This document shows, piece after piece, positions 19,278 to 29,841 of a stretch of DNA of 64,000 nt; position 1 is the stretch's first letter, and the number at the start of each line of letters is the position of its first letter. The DNA lies in assembly GCF_000525795.1 (NCBI RefSeq), contig NZ_AOCG01000013.1, positions 1 through 64,000 on the forward strand. The letters are read 5' to 3'. A program made the translations under genes and the position numbers. The notes beneath the pieces are model-generated. The model saw only the letters and a list, made by a program, of their open reading frames with translations. It did not search any database and had not been told where the DNA came from. This DNA is from Listeria aquatica FSL S10-1188. Its GTDB lineage: Bacteria; Bacillota; Bacilli; Lactobacillales; Listeriaceae.

Positions 19278-19925
19278 TCAATTGTACAGGTTTGCTAAAG
19301 CCTTGTAATTAATTTGCCATGGCATATTTTCTTGTGTAATAATATCTTTATCTTTCAAATTTTGGATGCTCCTTGAGGCCATATTGCGTGAACAACCACT
19401 TAATTTGGCAAGCGTAACGATTTTAATCCATTTAGGTAAAATAACTATTCCTTGTGCAATTTCCTTTCCAAACTGTTCAACCAGTTCTTGTAAAACGGAA
19501 ATCACTCGCTCTTCTGCTGAAATTAATACTCGCTTCGTTTGCCTGTACGACCATTTTTGCGCCTTGCCTAGCTCCTGCAAAAAGAAGTTACTAAGAAGAT
19601 GTTTTTGCTCCAAGTAATTTAGAAATTCACGTGCATCATATTCACGCAAAGTTGTTTGTTCTGCTGCTTCAAGTGCCATTTCTCCTATTTGATTATCCTG
19701 CGGATCAATCGCATAGATATAATCATCCATTTTAAAACAGCGAAGAAAAGTACTTTCATTACATAAGATGAGAGCACCCCGATCAATCAGTAAAATTCGA
19801 TCTTTTTCAAGAGGCATTCGATCACCTTTTTGAAAGTGACGTTTTTTACCAGTCAATTCTTGGCGCACCATATTTTCGATAAACTTGTCTTTTTTCAGTA
19901 TCCGATAGTAATCCAAATATTCCAT
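19278..19925 (-). CDS. Crp/Fnr-family transcription regulator
   Basis: A 215-aa protein with an N-terminal cNMP-binding-like beta roll (about 1-120) and a C-terminal winged helix (LAKLSGCSRNMASRSIQNLK, about 170-190). No Fe-S cysteine cluster of the Fnr type; the effector is unknown. PrfA belongs to this superfamily, but I see no special PrfA similarity. ATG at 19925 follows GGGGTG. It lies directly upstream of and collinear with the WxL operon, so it probably controls it; this is inference. Confidence 0.85.
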   Translation of the reverse strand: MEYLDYYRILKKDKFIENMVRQELTGKKRHFQKGDRMPLEKDRILLIDRGALILCNESTFLRCFKMDDYIYAIDPQDNQIGEMALEAAEQTTLREYDAREFLNYLEQKHLLSNFFLQELGKAQKWSYRQTKRVLISAEERVISVLQELVEQFGKEIAQGIVILPKWIKIVTLAKLSGCSRNMASRSIQNLKDKDIITQENMPWQINYKALANLYN

Positions 19926-20044
19926 TTTTACACCCCAATACTTTTTTTTCAATTTTATTGTGGGTTAGCACTTGGATAGTATTGTTTTCGAAGAATTTCT
20001 TTGTTATATTAAAGTATAATTGTAATTTTCCTACGTGTTTATAT

Positions 20045-20066
20045 GCAACAAAGTAAACTTTTGTGC
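20045..20066. promoter_or_regulatory. Imperfect palindrome between the Crp/Fnr gene and the divergent two-component system
   Basis: Two 10-bp arms (GCAACAAAGT and ACTTTTGTGC, 2-bp centre) pair at 8 of 10 positions. This is about the size of a Crp/Fnr operator and lies in the 289-bp divergent region. Suggestive only. Confidence 0.35.
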
Positions 20067-20214
20067 AAAACCCTAGTCATTTATGGCGATTTTATGTCAA
20101 AATATAAATAAAATATTTTACATTTCTTATTTTAATGATAGTATGTTTTTTATCTCGCTGAAGAACATTGCAACCATGATTTTGCACTTATTGTCATTTT
20201 TTGAGGTGATCAAA

Positions 20215-20959
20215 TTGAGGCTATTCATCATAGAAGATAATTTTTTACAAAAAGACTATTTGGAAAAGACACTTACTACATTTTTAGAAAAGCGACCGAT
20301 TACAGTTGAAATCGAATCGTTCTTAAATGCAGATGAATTTCTGAAAGTGCACAAAATTGACAGTATTAAACGCACAGATGCTTTTTTGCTTGATATTGAT
20401 TTTAAAACGCGGATGGATGGAATTGATTTGGCTGAAGCGATTCGTGACAAAAATGCTTATTGCTCCATTTATTTTGTCACTGGGGATGAGCGTAAAGCAG
20501 AAGAAATTATCAATCGCGGAATCCTCCCTTCAGGTTATGTCATTAAAAATCCAGAGCGGATTGAAACAGTGGAAGAACAACTGATTGAAATTGCTCAAAA
20601 GCTGATTTCGGATGCTCAGTCACATTCAAGCGTTTTTGAAATCAAACAAGGGAATTTGTCACGTTTTATTGATATGAATGAAATCATTCTAGTTGAAAGC
20701 ATTCCACACCAACGAGGTTACCTGAGACTACACACGCTAAAGGAAAATATTATTTTTCGATCGTCCATTAGTCAGCTAGCCCCTCAACTAAATACACCTT
20801 TTATGATGACTAATCTAAAGTCCTACATTCTTAATCTCAACCAAATTCAATCAATCGATAAAAAATCGGGTTATGTGCAGTTTCGTTCTGGCTATGAAAT
20901 TGTCGTCAGTAAACGGATCATAAAAAAAAATCCTAGATGCTTTCGATGAGCTCTATTAA
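20215..20959 (+). CDS. LytTR response regulator (AgrA/ComE type; frameshift near the C-terminus)
   Basis: About 247 aa. Receiver domain (1-130) with the phosphorylatable Asp in DAFLLDIDF (about residue 59); LytTR DNA-binding domain (about 140-247). The frame as read ends at 20949, but one base fewer in the A9 run at 20922-20930 gives the more LytTR-like end ILDAFDELY and a stop at 20959. TTG at 20215 has GAGGTGATC upstream. Paired with the histidine kinase that follows. Divergent from the Crp/Fnr gene and WxL operon. Confidence 0.87.
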
Positions 20960-20992
20960 TGTTCATCGTTCTAGAAAAAGGGAGTGGTTTGC

Positions 20993-22251
20993 TTGTTTAT
21001 TATTGCAATTAATTACTCGTTGAATCTACTCTTCATTATCTTTTTTCTAAGTTACAAACTTCTTTTGAATAAACGGCAGACAACGATAATGCTTTTTTCC
21101 ATTGTTGTCCTTTTTGCTATTCTCTATTTTTTCGGTGACTTTTTCTCGATCAGCTTCGATCTTGCATTTATGTTTTTACTTATCTTCACATACTTCTATC
21201 TATTTACCAAAAAATGGCTATTATCTGCTATTTTATTGATCACTGTATACACTCTAAACGGTTTTGTTTGGTTTTTAACTTTTGATTTTTCACGTTTGTT
21301 TTGGACAGAGCCTCCACTGGTTTTAGCGGTGATTAACTTTCTTCTCACCGTGCTGTTTGCATTCATTCTTCGCCAACTACTCAAAAAATTTAACTTTTAT
21401 GCGATGTTTGATCATCTTGTAAAAAAATACTATTTGTTTTCATTTATTTTAATCACGGGGCTTTTCATCGTAAACGCTATTCACTTTTTCTATCCTTGGC
21501 CAACTACTTTTGGAAATCTCTATAGTTCTCTTATTATTTTTCTTTATTCAACAAACGGTATCATCTTTACCGCTTTTTTCATTCGAAGTGAACTAAGCCA
21601 AGAAAAATTAAATCATTTAGCTAGCCAATCGGATTACTATAATATACAATCCGAAAACTTGCATGACTTTAAACATGATTACAACAACATTTTGCTTTCG
21701 CTTGCGCTCCACATTAAAAAAAAATGAAAACGAGGAAGCTCTGCGCCTGATTAAAGATCAAACACGCTATTTTAATGATAATATTTTCGATCAAAATGAA
21801 ACGGCACTACTCAAAATTGGTGTTCCACCCGTCCAAGGTTTATTGAAACTTTATACAGATAAATTAACGCAAGAAAGCGTCCCTTATTCGCTCGTCGTTC
21901 CTGATACGATTAATTACGTTGGGATTGATTTAATCGACTTTATTCGGAGCTTTACAATTCTTTTAGACAATGCGTTCGAGGCTTCAAAAAGCGCTCCAAG
22001 CCCCTTTATTGAAATCAAATTGGTGCATTCGGATGGAAATTTGGTAGTTACTGTCGAGAATCAAATTGACCCAAATGTTTCGATTGATACGGATAAGATT
22101 ACGAAAAAAAAGTTTTACGACGAAGCCTAATCACAAAGGACGCGGTCTCGGCATTTTGTTTAAAATTATGGATCGTTATGATTATACGGAAGCGTCTATT
22201 CAAGTGGACAAGACAACATTTATTGCTAGATTTCACATTTATTCGTTGTAG
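20993..22251 (+). CDS. AgrC/ComD-type (HPK10) sensor histidine kinase (two frameshifts)
   Basis: About 418 aa after removing one base each from the A9 run 21716-21724 and the A8 run 22104-22111. Six or seven membrane helices fill the first ~200 residues. The cytoplasmic kinase follows with the H-box DFKHDYNNIL (His phospho-acceptor), N-box DNAFEAS and G-box GRGLGI, typical of peptide-sensing HPK10 kinases. TTG at 20993 has AAGGGAG 8 nt upstream. No agrB/agrD-like genes adjoin it, so its signal is unknown. Confidence 0.86.
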
Positions 22252-22398
22252 GCTTTTTAACAGTTTCTTGAAAAAGGTTTAATCTTATTTACGTAACTTT
22301 CACTTGTTTCTTGTTGTTATTCCCTTTCGGCTTTGCTAAAATGTAGCTGAACGTTTGTTGTTAAGCGTTTACAAAAAGGGGAAAGGGAGAGTATGCTT

Positions 22399-24652
22399 GT
22401 GAAAAACTGGAAGAAAAAAAATGGCACATTTAGTACTCGCAACAAGTTTGATTTTGGGAATGGCTTTACCATTTAACGGGGGTAAAGCAGTTGCAGCTGA
22501 ACCGCTTGTTCCGGTTCAATTTTTAGGGATTAATGATTTTCACGGAGCGCTTGATACGGCTTCTAAGGATGCTTCTGGAAATGCGATTGGTGGAGCGGAC
22601 TTTCTTTCTGCTAACTTAGATCTTGCGCAAGCTGACTTTTTGGCTCAAAATCCGGGGGCTGATGCGGGAAACTCAATTCGTGTTCAAGCTGGAGATATGG
22701 TTGGCGCAAGCCCCGCTGTTTCAGGGCTACTTCAAGATGAGCCCACGATGAAGGCACTTGATGCGATGGACTTTAAAGTTGGGACTCTCGGAAACCATGA
22801 ATTCGATGAAGGGCTGCCTGAATACAAACGAATTTTAGACGGGGTTGCAACAGACAAGTTCGGACCAATTGTTGAGAATTATCCACGTGTACAAAGCAAG
22901 ATGGAAATTGTCGCAGCAAATGTTGTTGATAAAGGGACAACGAATGTTGCCGAGGGCTTTAAGCCTTATACCATTCAAAATGTCGGCGGGGAGAAAATTG
23001 GCTTTATCGGAATTGTGACGACTGAAATTCCAAATCTTGTGCTTGCAAACCATATTAAGGATTATGATTTTCTTGATGAGGCGGAAACGGTTGCGAAGTA
23101 TGCGAAAATTTTGCGTGATCAAGGGGTCAATGCGATTGTGGTGCTTTCGCATGTTCCAGCGCTTTCGGATGGGAATCCGAATTCAGGAACGGGGAAAGAT
23201 GTAAACGGCGAGGCCGCTAATATGATAATGAAAGTCAATCAGCTCGATCCAGAAAACTCGGTCGATCTTGTTCTTGCCGGACATAATCACCAATATACGA
23301 ATGGCATTGTGGGGTCTACGCGGATTGTGCAAAGCTACAACAACGGAAAGGCTTTTTCAAATGTTACGGGAGAAATTGATCCAGAAACAGGAGATTTCGT
23401 GAAAACGCCGGATGCGAAAATTACATATAATACGCGTTCGGTCACACCGGATGGCGCTATCACGGCGATCACAAAAGATGCAGCTGCACGGATCGCGGAT
23501 ACGATTAATGAACCGATTGGAAAAACAGAGAATGGAACGATTACTCGGGAAACAAACCAAAGCGGTGCGGCGATTGATGCGAAAGAGTCTGCCCTTGGCA
23601 ATTTGATTACGGATGCGCAACTTGAGATGGCAGAAAAAGCGGGCGTGAAGGCTGATTTTGCGATGACCAATAACGGTGGTATCCGCGCTGATCTTGTGAC
23701 GGATGCGAATCATCAAATTACTTGGGGGGCTGCTCAAGCGGTTCAGCCATTCGGGAATATTTTACAGGTGGTCGAACTGGACGGGGCTACGATTCTCGAA
23801 GCGCTTAATCAGCAATATTTAAGTGATGAGCGGTATTTCTTACAGATTTCGGGATTGAAATATGAGTTTACGGATACAGATGACCTCGAGCATGCTTACA
23901 AAGTAGCGAATGTGACCACTAAAGATGGGGAGCCGCTTGATTTAAGCAAAACTTATAAAGTTGTGATTAACGATTTTCTTTACGGGGGCGGGGATGGTTT
24001 CTCGGCGTTTACCAAAGGAAAACTCGTTTCAGCGATTGATCCTGACACGGAAACGTTTATTAATTACATTAAAGACCAAACGGCGCAAGGAAAACTCATT
24101 TCAGCGAAAGAAGAGGGTCGTAAAACTTATAAATCCGCAGAACAGTTAGCAGAGGAAGCGGTAAAAGCGATTCGGGATGCGACTCGTTTTGATAAGTTGA
24201 CCGACAAGGATTCTTTTTTGACCGGTGTTACACTTGGCGGGGCTTCGCTCACTGTTGAAAAAGCGGATATAGCGAAAGCTGAACGAAGCTTAAAAGTCTC
24301 ACCTGCTGTTTCTAGTACAGCTGGTCCATCTGGCGCATTTAAGTTGGCGGTCTCTTCGCTCAAGCTTGCTGCGGGCGACGAACTGACGGTGCACGTGACG
24401 GACAAGGCTGGTAATAGTGCGGCTTTCACAGTTCAAGTTGAAGCGAGCGATACCGAAGTGAAGCCGGAAGTCCCAGATTCTAGCGACGATCCTGTCACGA
24501 GCACGGAATCGAAGCCCCAAGAAAAACCTTCTTCAACTACTCCTGCAGGAAACAAAGGCGTCCTCCCTGCAACAGGCGATTCTGCGGGTCTTGCTTCGCT
24601 TGCAGGAATCTTCCTTACCAGCCTAGCTCTATATCGACTTAGAAAACAATAA
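22399..24652 (+). CDS. Cell-wall-anchored 5'-nucleotidase/cyclic phosphodiesterase (LPXTG; N-terminal frameshift)
   Basis: About 750 aa. Signal peptide (MKNWKKKMAHLVLATSLIL...), complete only if one base is dropped from the A8 run 22414-22421. The metallophosphatase domain has INDFHG, QAGDMVGASP, LGNHEFD and GHNHQY metal ligands (about residues 45-300), followed by a 5'-nucleotidase C-terminal domain with NNGGIRAD. A Ser/Pro/Glu-rich spacer precedes the sortase signal LPATG, a hydrophobic helix and the tail RLRKQ. It probably releases nucleosides from extracellular nucleotides. Start GTG 22399, or ATG 22393. Confidence 0.92.
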
Positions 24653-24663
24653 TCATTTTCTTT

Positions 24664-24708
24664 GCACAACTTGCTTCTTTTTGAAGAAGCAGGTTGTGTT
24701 TTTTTTAT
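24664..24708 (+). terminator. Terminator after the 5'-nucleotidase
   Basis: CACAAC-T-TGCTTCTT pairs with GAAGAAGCA-G-GTTGTG, followed by eight T. Confidence 0.92.
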
Positions 24709-24771
24709 GAACACTTTTCGTTGAATGCCTTCAAAAACGGGTATAAGAAAATAAAAGAAAGGAGCAAAGTT

Positions 24772-25449
24772 ATGAAGAAAATGACATTAAGTGAACGGCT
24801 CAACGTCTTGCGGGCAGGCGTTCTCGGAGCAAATGACGGGATTGTTTCGGTGGCTGGGATTGTTATCGGGGTAGCCGGTGCCAGAACATCAACGTTCACA
24901 ATTTTGATTTCCGGTATTGCAGGTCTTCTTGCTGGTGCACTTTCGATGGCAGGCGGAGAATATGTTTCAGTGAGCACTCAAAAGGATACTGAAAAGTCGC
25001 TTGTCAAAAAAGAGCGGGAATCCTTGAAAACAGATTATGAAGGCGAATTACAAAAACTAATTGAAATTTATAAAGCGAAAGGTCTGTCTGATGAATCGGC
25101 GCATCAAGTGGCTTCTGAACTGATGAAAAAAGACGCACTTGGCGTGCAAGCTCAAGAAGTTCTTGGTTTTAAGTTGAACGATTATGCTAATCCATTCAGT
25201 GCAGCGCTTTCCTCCCTGTTTTCATTTTCAGTAGGAGCTATTTTGCCACTGCTTACGATTACTCTTCTTCCAGCTTCCATTCGAATCTGGTTTACATTTG
25301 TTGCTGTGCTAGTGGCGCTTGCCATTACTGGATATACAAGCGCTTATCTTGGAAATGCTCCAACAAGACCAGCTGTCCTTCGAAATTGTTTCGTGGGCAT
25401 GCTAACCATGGTTATTACATATATTGTCGGACATTATGTGGGCATTTAA
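24772..25449 (+). CDS. VIT1/CCC1-family iron/manganese transporter
   Basis: A 225-aa membrane protein. VLRAGVLGANDGIVSVAGIV is the VIT-family signature in helix 1, and the second helix contains LAGALSMAGGEYVSVSTQ. A charged cytoplasmic segment (about 65-130) and three C-terminal helices follow. Family members export Fe2+ or Mn2+ from the cytoplasm. I chose ATG at 24772 with GAAAGGAGC upstream; the open frame further 5' runs through the preceding terminator. Confidence 0.92.
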   Translation: MKKMTLSERLNVLRAGVLGANDGIVSVAGIVIGVAGARTSTFTILISGIAGLLAGALSMAGGEYVSVSTQKDTEKSLVKKERESLKTDYEGELQKLIEIYKAKGLSDESAHQVASELMKKDALGVQAQEVLGFKLNDYANPFSAALSSLFSFSVGAILPLLTITLLPASIRIWFTFVAVLVALAITGYTSAYLGNAPTRPAVLRNCFVGMLTMVITYIVGHYVGI

Positions 25450-25462
25450 CAAAATCCAAACG

Positions 25463-25495
25463 AAAAGCGAAGGAGCACTAGCTCCTTCGCTTTTT
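25463..25495. terminator. Bidirectional terminator
   Basis: AAAAGCGAAGGAGC-ACTA-GCTCCTTCGCTTTT between the VIT gene (+) and the MATE gene (-). Confidence 0.92.
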
Positions 25496-26851
25496 AACGA
25501 ACCATTTCTGTTTCCCGGAAAACTTTCCGCCAAGTCGTTGCCAAAATGATCGCACAAACCGAAAAGGCCAGAAGGTCAGCAATCGGGAAGGCATACCATA
25601 CGCCTGATAAACCAAAGAAGTTTGGCAAAATGAGGAGTAGCGGCACAAGACAAATAATTTGCCGCATCAGAGAAATAATAAAGGAAATCCGCGCTTTTCC
25701 GAGGGCCTGATAAAGACCACCACAAACAATTTGGAACCCAATCGTCGGCGCTGCCAGTAGCATGATTCGGAGCGCTTCTTCACTTTCTGCAATCAAAACT
25801 GGGTCAGATGAGAAAACTCGCGCTAGTTCTGCTGGGAATATCTCTGCAACCGCAAACGCGATGAGTGACAAAATCGTCGCAACGAGCATCCCTAGTTTCA
25901 CCGAATGACTCACGCGCCCAAACTGCTTCGAACCATAGTTAAAGCCAACAATCGGCTGCATTCCTTGTGTTACCCCATTAATTGGCATGATCGCGAACGA
26001 TGCAATTCGGTTGGCTACACCGAACGCCGCAATCGCCATCGTCCCTCCATAAATTTGTAGCATCCAGTTAACCGCAATCGTAACAACACTTCCAGACGCC
26101 ATCATGACAAACGATGGGAAGCCAATTGCCACAATCCGCAAACCAATTTTCATATCCATTCGCAAACTAAAACCTTTAAGGGATAACGTGCTTTTACCCG
26201 ATAAAAAAATAAAAATAATAGCCAAGCTGCTCCAATCGCTTGCGCAATAAGCGTCGCAAGCGCTGAACCGCGGACGCCCATATGAAGTCCCATAATAAAA
26301 ATTGGATTCAAAATCATGTTGATGACTGCTGAAATAATCATTGTAAGCATGGCTGTTTTCGCATTTCCTTCTGAACGAACAATGTTATTCATTCCCATCC
26401 CGAATGATTGGAATACAGCACCAAGTAAGATGATTTCTAGAAACTCTTTTGTCATTTGATGAATTTCGGCTGGTGCACCAAACATGGTAATCAGTGGATC
26501 AATAAAAATAAAAGTTAAAATAGCAATAAGTATACTTGAAAAAATGACTAGCCAAATAACCTGGTGGAATACCGTGTTCGCTGTTTTTTGTTCGCCAGCA
26601 CCGAGCGATCTAGAAATAATTGATGCGCCCCCGATACCAAACATCGCTGCCATCGCCATCAAAATCATCTGAACTGGGAAGGCAATCGAAAGCGCCGCAA
26701 CCCCATTCGGTCCGACACCATATGAGACGAAAATCGTGTCGACAATATTGTACATCCCCATAACGAACATCCCTACAAATGCAGGAATGGAAAGCCTCGC
26801 CATCAAAGAACCAATACTATCTTCACCGAGTCTTCTACTTTGTTCTTTCAT
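25494..26851 (-). CDS. MATE-family multidrug efflux pump, MepA-like (frameshifted)
   Basis: About 452 aa once one base is added at the A7 run 26203-26209 or the adjacent G-run (both halves are good MATE sequence). Twelve membrane helices. The N-half has SIPAFVGMFVMGMYNIVDTIFVSYGVG and the C-half has GVTQGMQPIVGFNYGSKQ. MATE pumps export cationic drugs using Na+ or H+. Its ATG overlaps the stop of the MarR gene upstream by 4 nt, the same arrangement as mepR-mepA in S. aureus. Confidence 0.9.
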
Positions 26852-27297
26852 ACACTTTCCTCCTTTTTAGCCGCACAAGTTGCGTTTTCTGCCATTTGGA
26901 CGACCAAACGAAAAAATTCCGACCTTTCTTGCTCCGAAAATCCTGCTGTTAAACAGTCGTTCCACTGTTCCGTTAGCCCCTCTATTAACGTTTTTTGCGC
27001 CAACCCCTTTTCTGTTAAAAAAATACGCTGGATACGCTTGTCTTTTTGATCTTGCTCACGTCGCACGAACCCGAGCTCCATTAGCCGTTTGATGTGTCTT
27101 GTCACGTTTGCCTTATCAACTGAAAATCGCTTCACAAACGCTTCTTGAGCAAGTCCGTCTTCCTTGTAAAGCGTGAACAAGTAGCGGAGTTGTCCAACAC
27201 AAAGTCCCGTTTCCGCCAATCTGCTGTCTTTGAAAATATGTTCCGAGCGATGAATCATCGCCATTGATTTTACAATTGCTTCATGTCTTTCTGTCAA
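26848..27297 (-). CDS. MarR-family regulator, MepR-like
   Basis: A 149-aa winged-helix protein. DKANVTRHIKRLMELGFVRREQ is the recognition helix plus the start of the wing, and DQKDKRIQRIFLTEKG is the wing. Translationally coupled to the MATE pump, so it is probably the pump's drug-responsive repressor. Two similar dyads lie just upstream. Substrate ligands unknown. Confidence 0.9.
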   Translation of the reverse strand: MTERHEAIVKSMAMIHRSEHIFKDSRLAETGLCVGQLRYLFTLYKEDGLAQEAFVKRFSVDKANVTRHIKRLMELGFVRREQDQKDKRIQRIFLTEKGLAQKTLIEGLTEQWNDCLTAGFSEQERSEFFRLVVQMAENATCAAKKEESV

Positions 27298-27333
27298 TTA
27301 AGTCGCCTCAAATCTTACTATTTTCGCAATAAA

Positions 27334-27383
27334 GTTGCGCAGTCAACTAATCTAGTTTACTAGAAATCAGTTGGCCATGCAAC
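27334..27383. promoter_or_regulatory. Paired dyads upstream of the MarR-MATE operon
   Basis: Two dyads, GTTGCGCAGTCAAC (27334-27347) and GTTGGCCATGCAAC (27370-27383), share the form GTTG-N6-CAAC and lie 36 bp apart centre to centre. A third palindrome, CTAGTTTACTAG (27352-27363), lies between them. These are probably MarR-regulator operators, since MarR proteins often bind two sites in their own promoter. Confidence 0.6.
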
Positions 27384-27429
27384 CAATTTTTAAGAAAGCA
27401 CAATCAAGGCATAAATAGGTGGATTGCGT

Positions 27430-27452
27430 TATAATGAATGAAAGCGTTTTAA
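27430..27452 (+). promoter_or_regulatory. -10 box and cre-like site of the transaldolase-like gene
   Basis: TATAAT at 27430-27435 is followed by TGAAAGCGTTTTAA (27439-27452), close to the CcpA consensus TGNAANCGNWNNCA. A cre just after the -10 would block transcription when glucose is present. CcpA binding is inferred. Confidence 0.5.
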
Positions 27453-27468
27453 ACAAGGAGGAAGACTG

Positions 27469-28113
27469 ATGAAATTTTTTATTGATACGGCAAATGTAGA
27501 CGAAATAAAGAAAGCAAGTCGCATGGGATTTATTGATGGTGTCACAACCAATCCTTCTTTGATTGCAAAAGAAGGACGGGATTTTAAAGAAGTGGTAACA
27601 GAAATCACTTCGATTGTTAACGGACCGATCAGTGGGGAAGTGGTAAGTTTAGAAGCCGATAAAATGGTTGAAGAAGGTCGGCTTGTAGCGGCTATTCATC
27701 CAAATATGGTCGTTAAAATCCCTATGACAGGTGAGGGCATGGCTGCCGTCAAAACGTTACATGAAGAGGGAATTAAAACGAATGTCACACTCGTTTTCTC
27801 AGCTGCACAAGCGCTACTTGCTGCACGTGCTGGCGCTTCTTACGTCTCTCCTTTCCTCGGTCGACTAGATGATATTGGTCAAGATGGATTAGAACTCATC
27901 AGTGACATCGCAGAAATTTTCGCTATCCATGACATCAAAACAGAAATCATTGCGGCAAGCATTCGCCATCCAATCCACGTAATCGAATCCGCCAAACTTG
28001 GTGCAGATATCGCAACCGTGCCGTTTAAAGTATTTGAACAAATGCTAAAACACCCACTGACGGATATTGGAATTGATAAATTCTTAGCGGATTATGAAGG
28101 GACTAAAAAATGA
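27469..28113 (+). CDS. Transaldolase/fructose-6-phosphate aldolase family protein (TalC-like)
   Basis: A 214-aa TIM-barrel class I aldolase of the short transaldolase type. [16 protein letters not shown] and [14 protein letters not shown] are family signatures; the Schiff-base Lys lies in VVKIPMT (about residue 84). It moves dihydroxyacetone units between sugar phosphates, either as a transaldolase in the pentose phosphate pathway or as an F6P aldolase; sequence alone does not separate these. RBS AAGGAGG. Its stop overlaps the SH3-like gene by 4 nt. Confidence 0.93.
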   Translation: MKFFIDTANVDEIKKASRMGFIDGVTTNPSLIAKEGRDFKEVVTEITSIVNGPISGEVVSLEADKMVEEGRLVAAIHPNMVVKIPMTGEGMAAVKTLHEEGIKTNVTLVFSAAQALLAARAGASYVSPFLGRLDDIGQDGLELISDIAEIFAIHDIKTEIIAASIRHPIHVIESAKLGADIATVPFKVFEQMLKHPLTDIGIDKFLADYEGTKK

Positions 28114-28460
28114 ACAAACATTTCATTGTAAAAAAAGCCCATCATCCAGATGTTGCTAAGCCACTTTTCGCGAATAAAAATGAAGAAATCTGGGTGTTTG
28201 ATGAAGATAAAACGTATCCTGGGTGGATGCTTTGTAAAATCAAATCAAGTGGCGCTGAAGGCTATATCCCAGAACAAATTATTGCCCGCGTTCCAGATAG
28301 CAAGTCGGGAACCGTTTTGGAAGATTATTCCGCACGCGAGCTTGATGTTAAGCCGGGTGATAAGCTTGAAAGCAACCGAGAATTAAACGGCTGGGCGTGG
28401 TGTATCGATGAAGATGAAACGGCTGGCTGGGTTCCACTTGAAAATTTGAAGGAAGAATAA
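28110..28460 (+). CDS. SH3-like domain protein
   Basis: A 116-aa cytoplasmic protein made of two SH3-like modules. The first has [18 protein letters not shown], the second ends [17 protein letters not shown]; both show the ALYDY-W-G-W/Y-P pattern. No signal peptide, so it is not a secreted cell-wall binder. The ATG overlaps the transaldolase stop, so the two are expressed together; partner unknown. Confidence 0.75.
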   Translation: MNKHFIVKKAHHPDVAKPLFANKNEEIWVFDEDKTYPGWMLCKIKSSGAEGYIPEQIIARVPDSKSGTVLEDYSARELDVKPGDKLESNRELNGWAWCIDEDETAGWVPLENLKEE

Positions 28461-28499
28461 AAAAGAGAGTTGTGCTTTTTGCACAACTCTCTTTTTTTT
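28460..28499 (+). terminator. Terminator after the transaldolase operon
   Basis: AAAAGAGAGTTGTGC-TTTTT-GCACAACTCTCTTTT with a run of T. Confidence 0.93.
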
Positions 28500-28632
28500 A
28501 TTTACCTATAATTTACTCTCCCTTCAGCACTAAAAACTAATCCGCACTCCCTTCTTCCCAGCAAATTATTTTCAAACCTTTTCAAACTATGAAATAATAG
28601 AAGAGAAAATCGCAGGAAATCAGGTGAGAATT

Positions 28633-29836
28633 TTGAAAGATTGGAAGAAAAATCTCTATATTGTTTGGATTGGTTGCTTTTTAACGGGCACCGGACTTAA
28701 CCTGATCATGCCTTTCCTGCCTCTATACGTAGAAGAACTTGGCATCCACGATCCCGACCAAGTCAGTCTTTATTCAGGTGTCGCGCTTAGCTCGACTTTT
28801 TTTTGTTTCTGCCATTATGGCACCGATTTGGGGGAACTTGGCCGATCGTAAAGGGCGCCGCTTAATGCTCCTTCGCGCTGCACTCGGAATGAGTATTGCG
28901 ATGATTTTGATGGGGCTTGTCACAAACGTCTTTCAGTTCATCGGACTGAGACTCCTCATGGGAATCTTCTCAGGCTACATCTCGACAGCGAATGCGCTAA
29001 TTGCCACACAGGTGCCGCGCCACAAGAGCGGCTATGCTCTAGGAACACTTTCAACAGCAGCCGTTTCTGGCGTTTTAATCGGGCCACTAATTGGGGGATT
29101 CTTGTCCGATATCTTTGGGGTTCGTCCCGTCTTTTTCATCACCGGAACACTAATCGCCGGAAGCTTCCTTTTGACGCTGTTTTTTGTAAAAGAGAATTTT
29201 ACTCCGGTCGAGAAACAGGAAGTCCGCTCCTTCAAAGAAGTCTTTAGTGCCCTTCAAAACCCGAAACTCATTATCATTTTATTTTTCACTTCGATGATTA
29301 TCCAAGTCTCAAATAACGCGATTAGTCCGATCTTAACGCTTTACGTCCGCGACCTTGCCGGAAACATCGCAAATATCGCTTTCATCAGCGGGATGATCGC
29401 CGCCGTCCCCGGCGTCGCTTCCTTACTTGCAGCCCCGCGCCTCGGCAAATGGGGCGACAAAATTGGCACTGAACGAGTCTTGCTCGGCGCTTTGATTGGC
29501 TCCATGCTCCTGCAAATCCCAATGGCGTTTGCCGAGACACCATTTCAATTTGGCGTTTTGCGCTTCTTGCTTGGAATTGCAGACGGCGCGCTTCTCCCAG
29601 CCGTTCAGTCTCTACTCTCAAAAAATGCACCGCGCGACCTCACTGGGCGGATTTTCGGGTACAACCAGTCCTTTCTTTACATTGGGAATGTCATCGGACC
29701 GCTAATTGGCTCAAGCATCGCCGCCCATTTCGGCTATAGTGACGTTTTCCTAGCTGTCGCCGTCTTCATTTTGCTAAACGTCTGCCTCGTGGCTATTTTT
29801 AACCGAACGACTCATCACAAGAAACAGGAGGAATGA
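28633..29836 (+). CDS. MFS multidrug transporter (frameshifted)
   Basis: A 12-helix major facilitator of about 400 aa after removing one base from the T8 run 28797-28804. Helix 1 has [21 protein letters not shown]; the loop 2-3 MFS signature is [10 protein letters not shown]; motif C is in helix 5 ([13 protein letters not shown]). This resembles the MdtG/YusP-type drug:H+ antiporters. TTG at 28633 has AGGTGAG 4 nt upstream. It overlaps the sirtuin gene region and is probably co-transcribed with it. Confidence 0.9.
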
Positions 29837-29841
29837 TTCAG

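Noticed and set aside
19278-19925. Calling the Crp/Fnr gene prfA
   Set aside because: No special PrfA similarity and no virulence-island neighbours; only the superfamily is supported.
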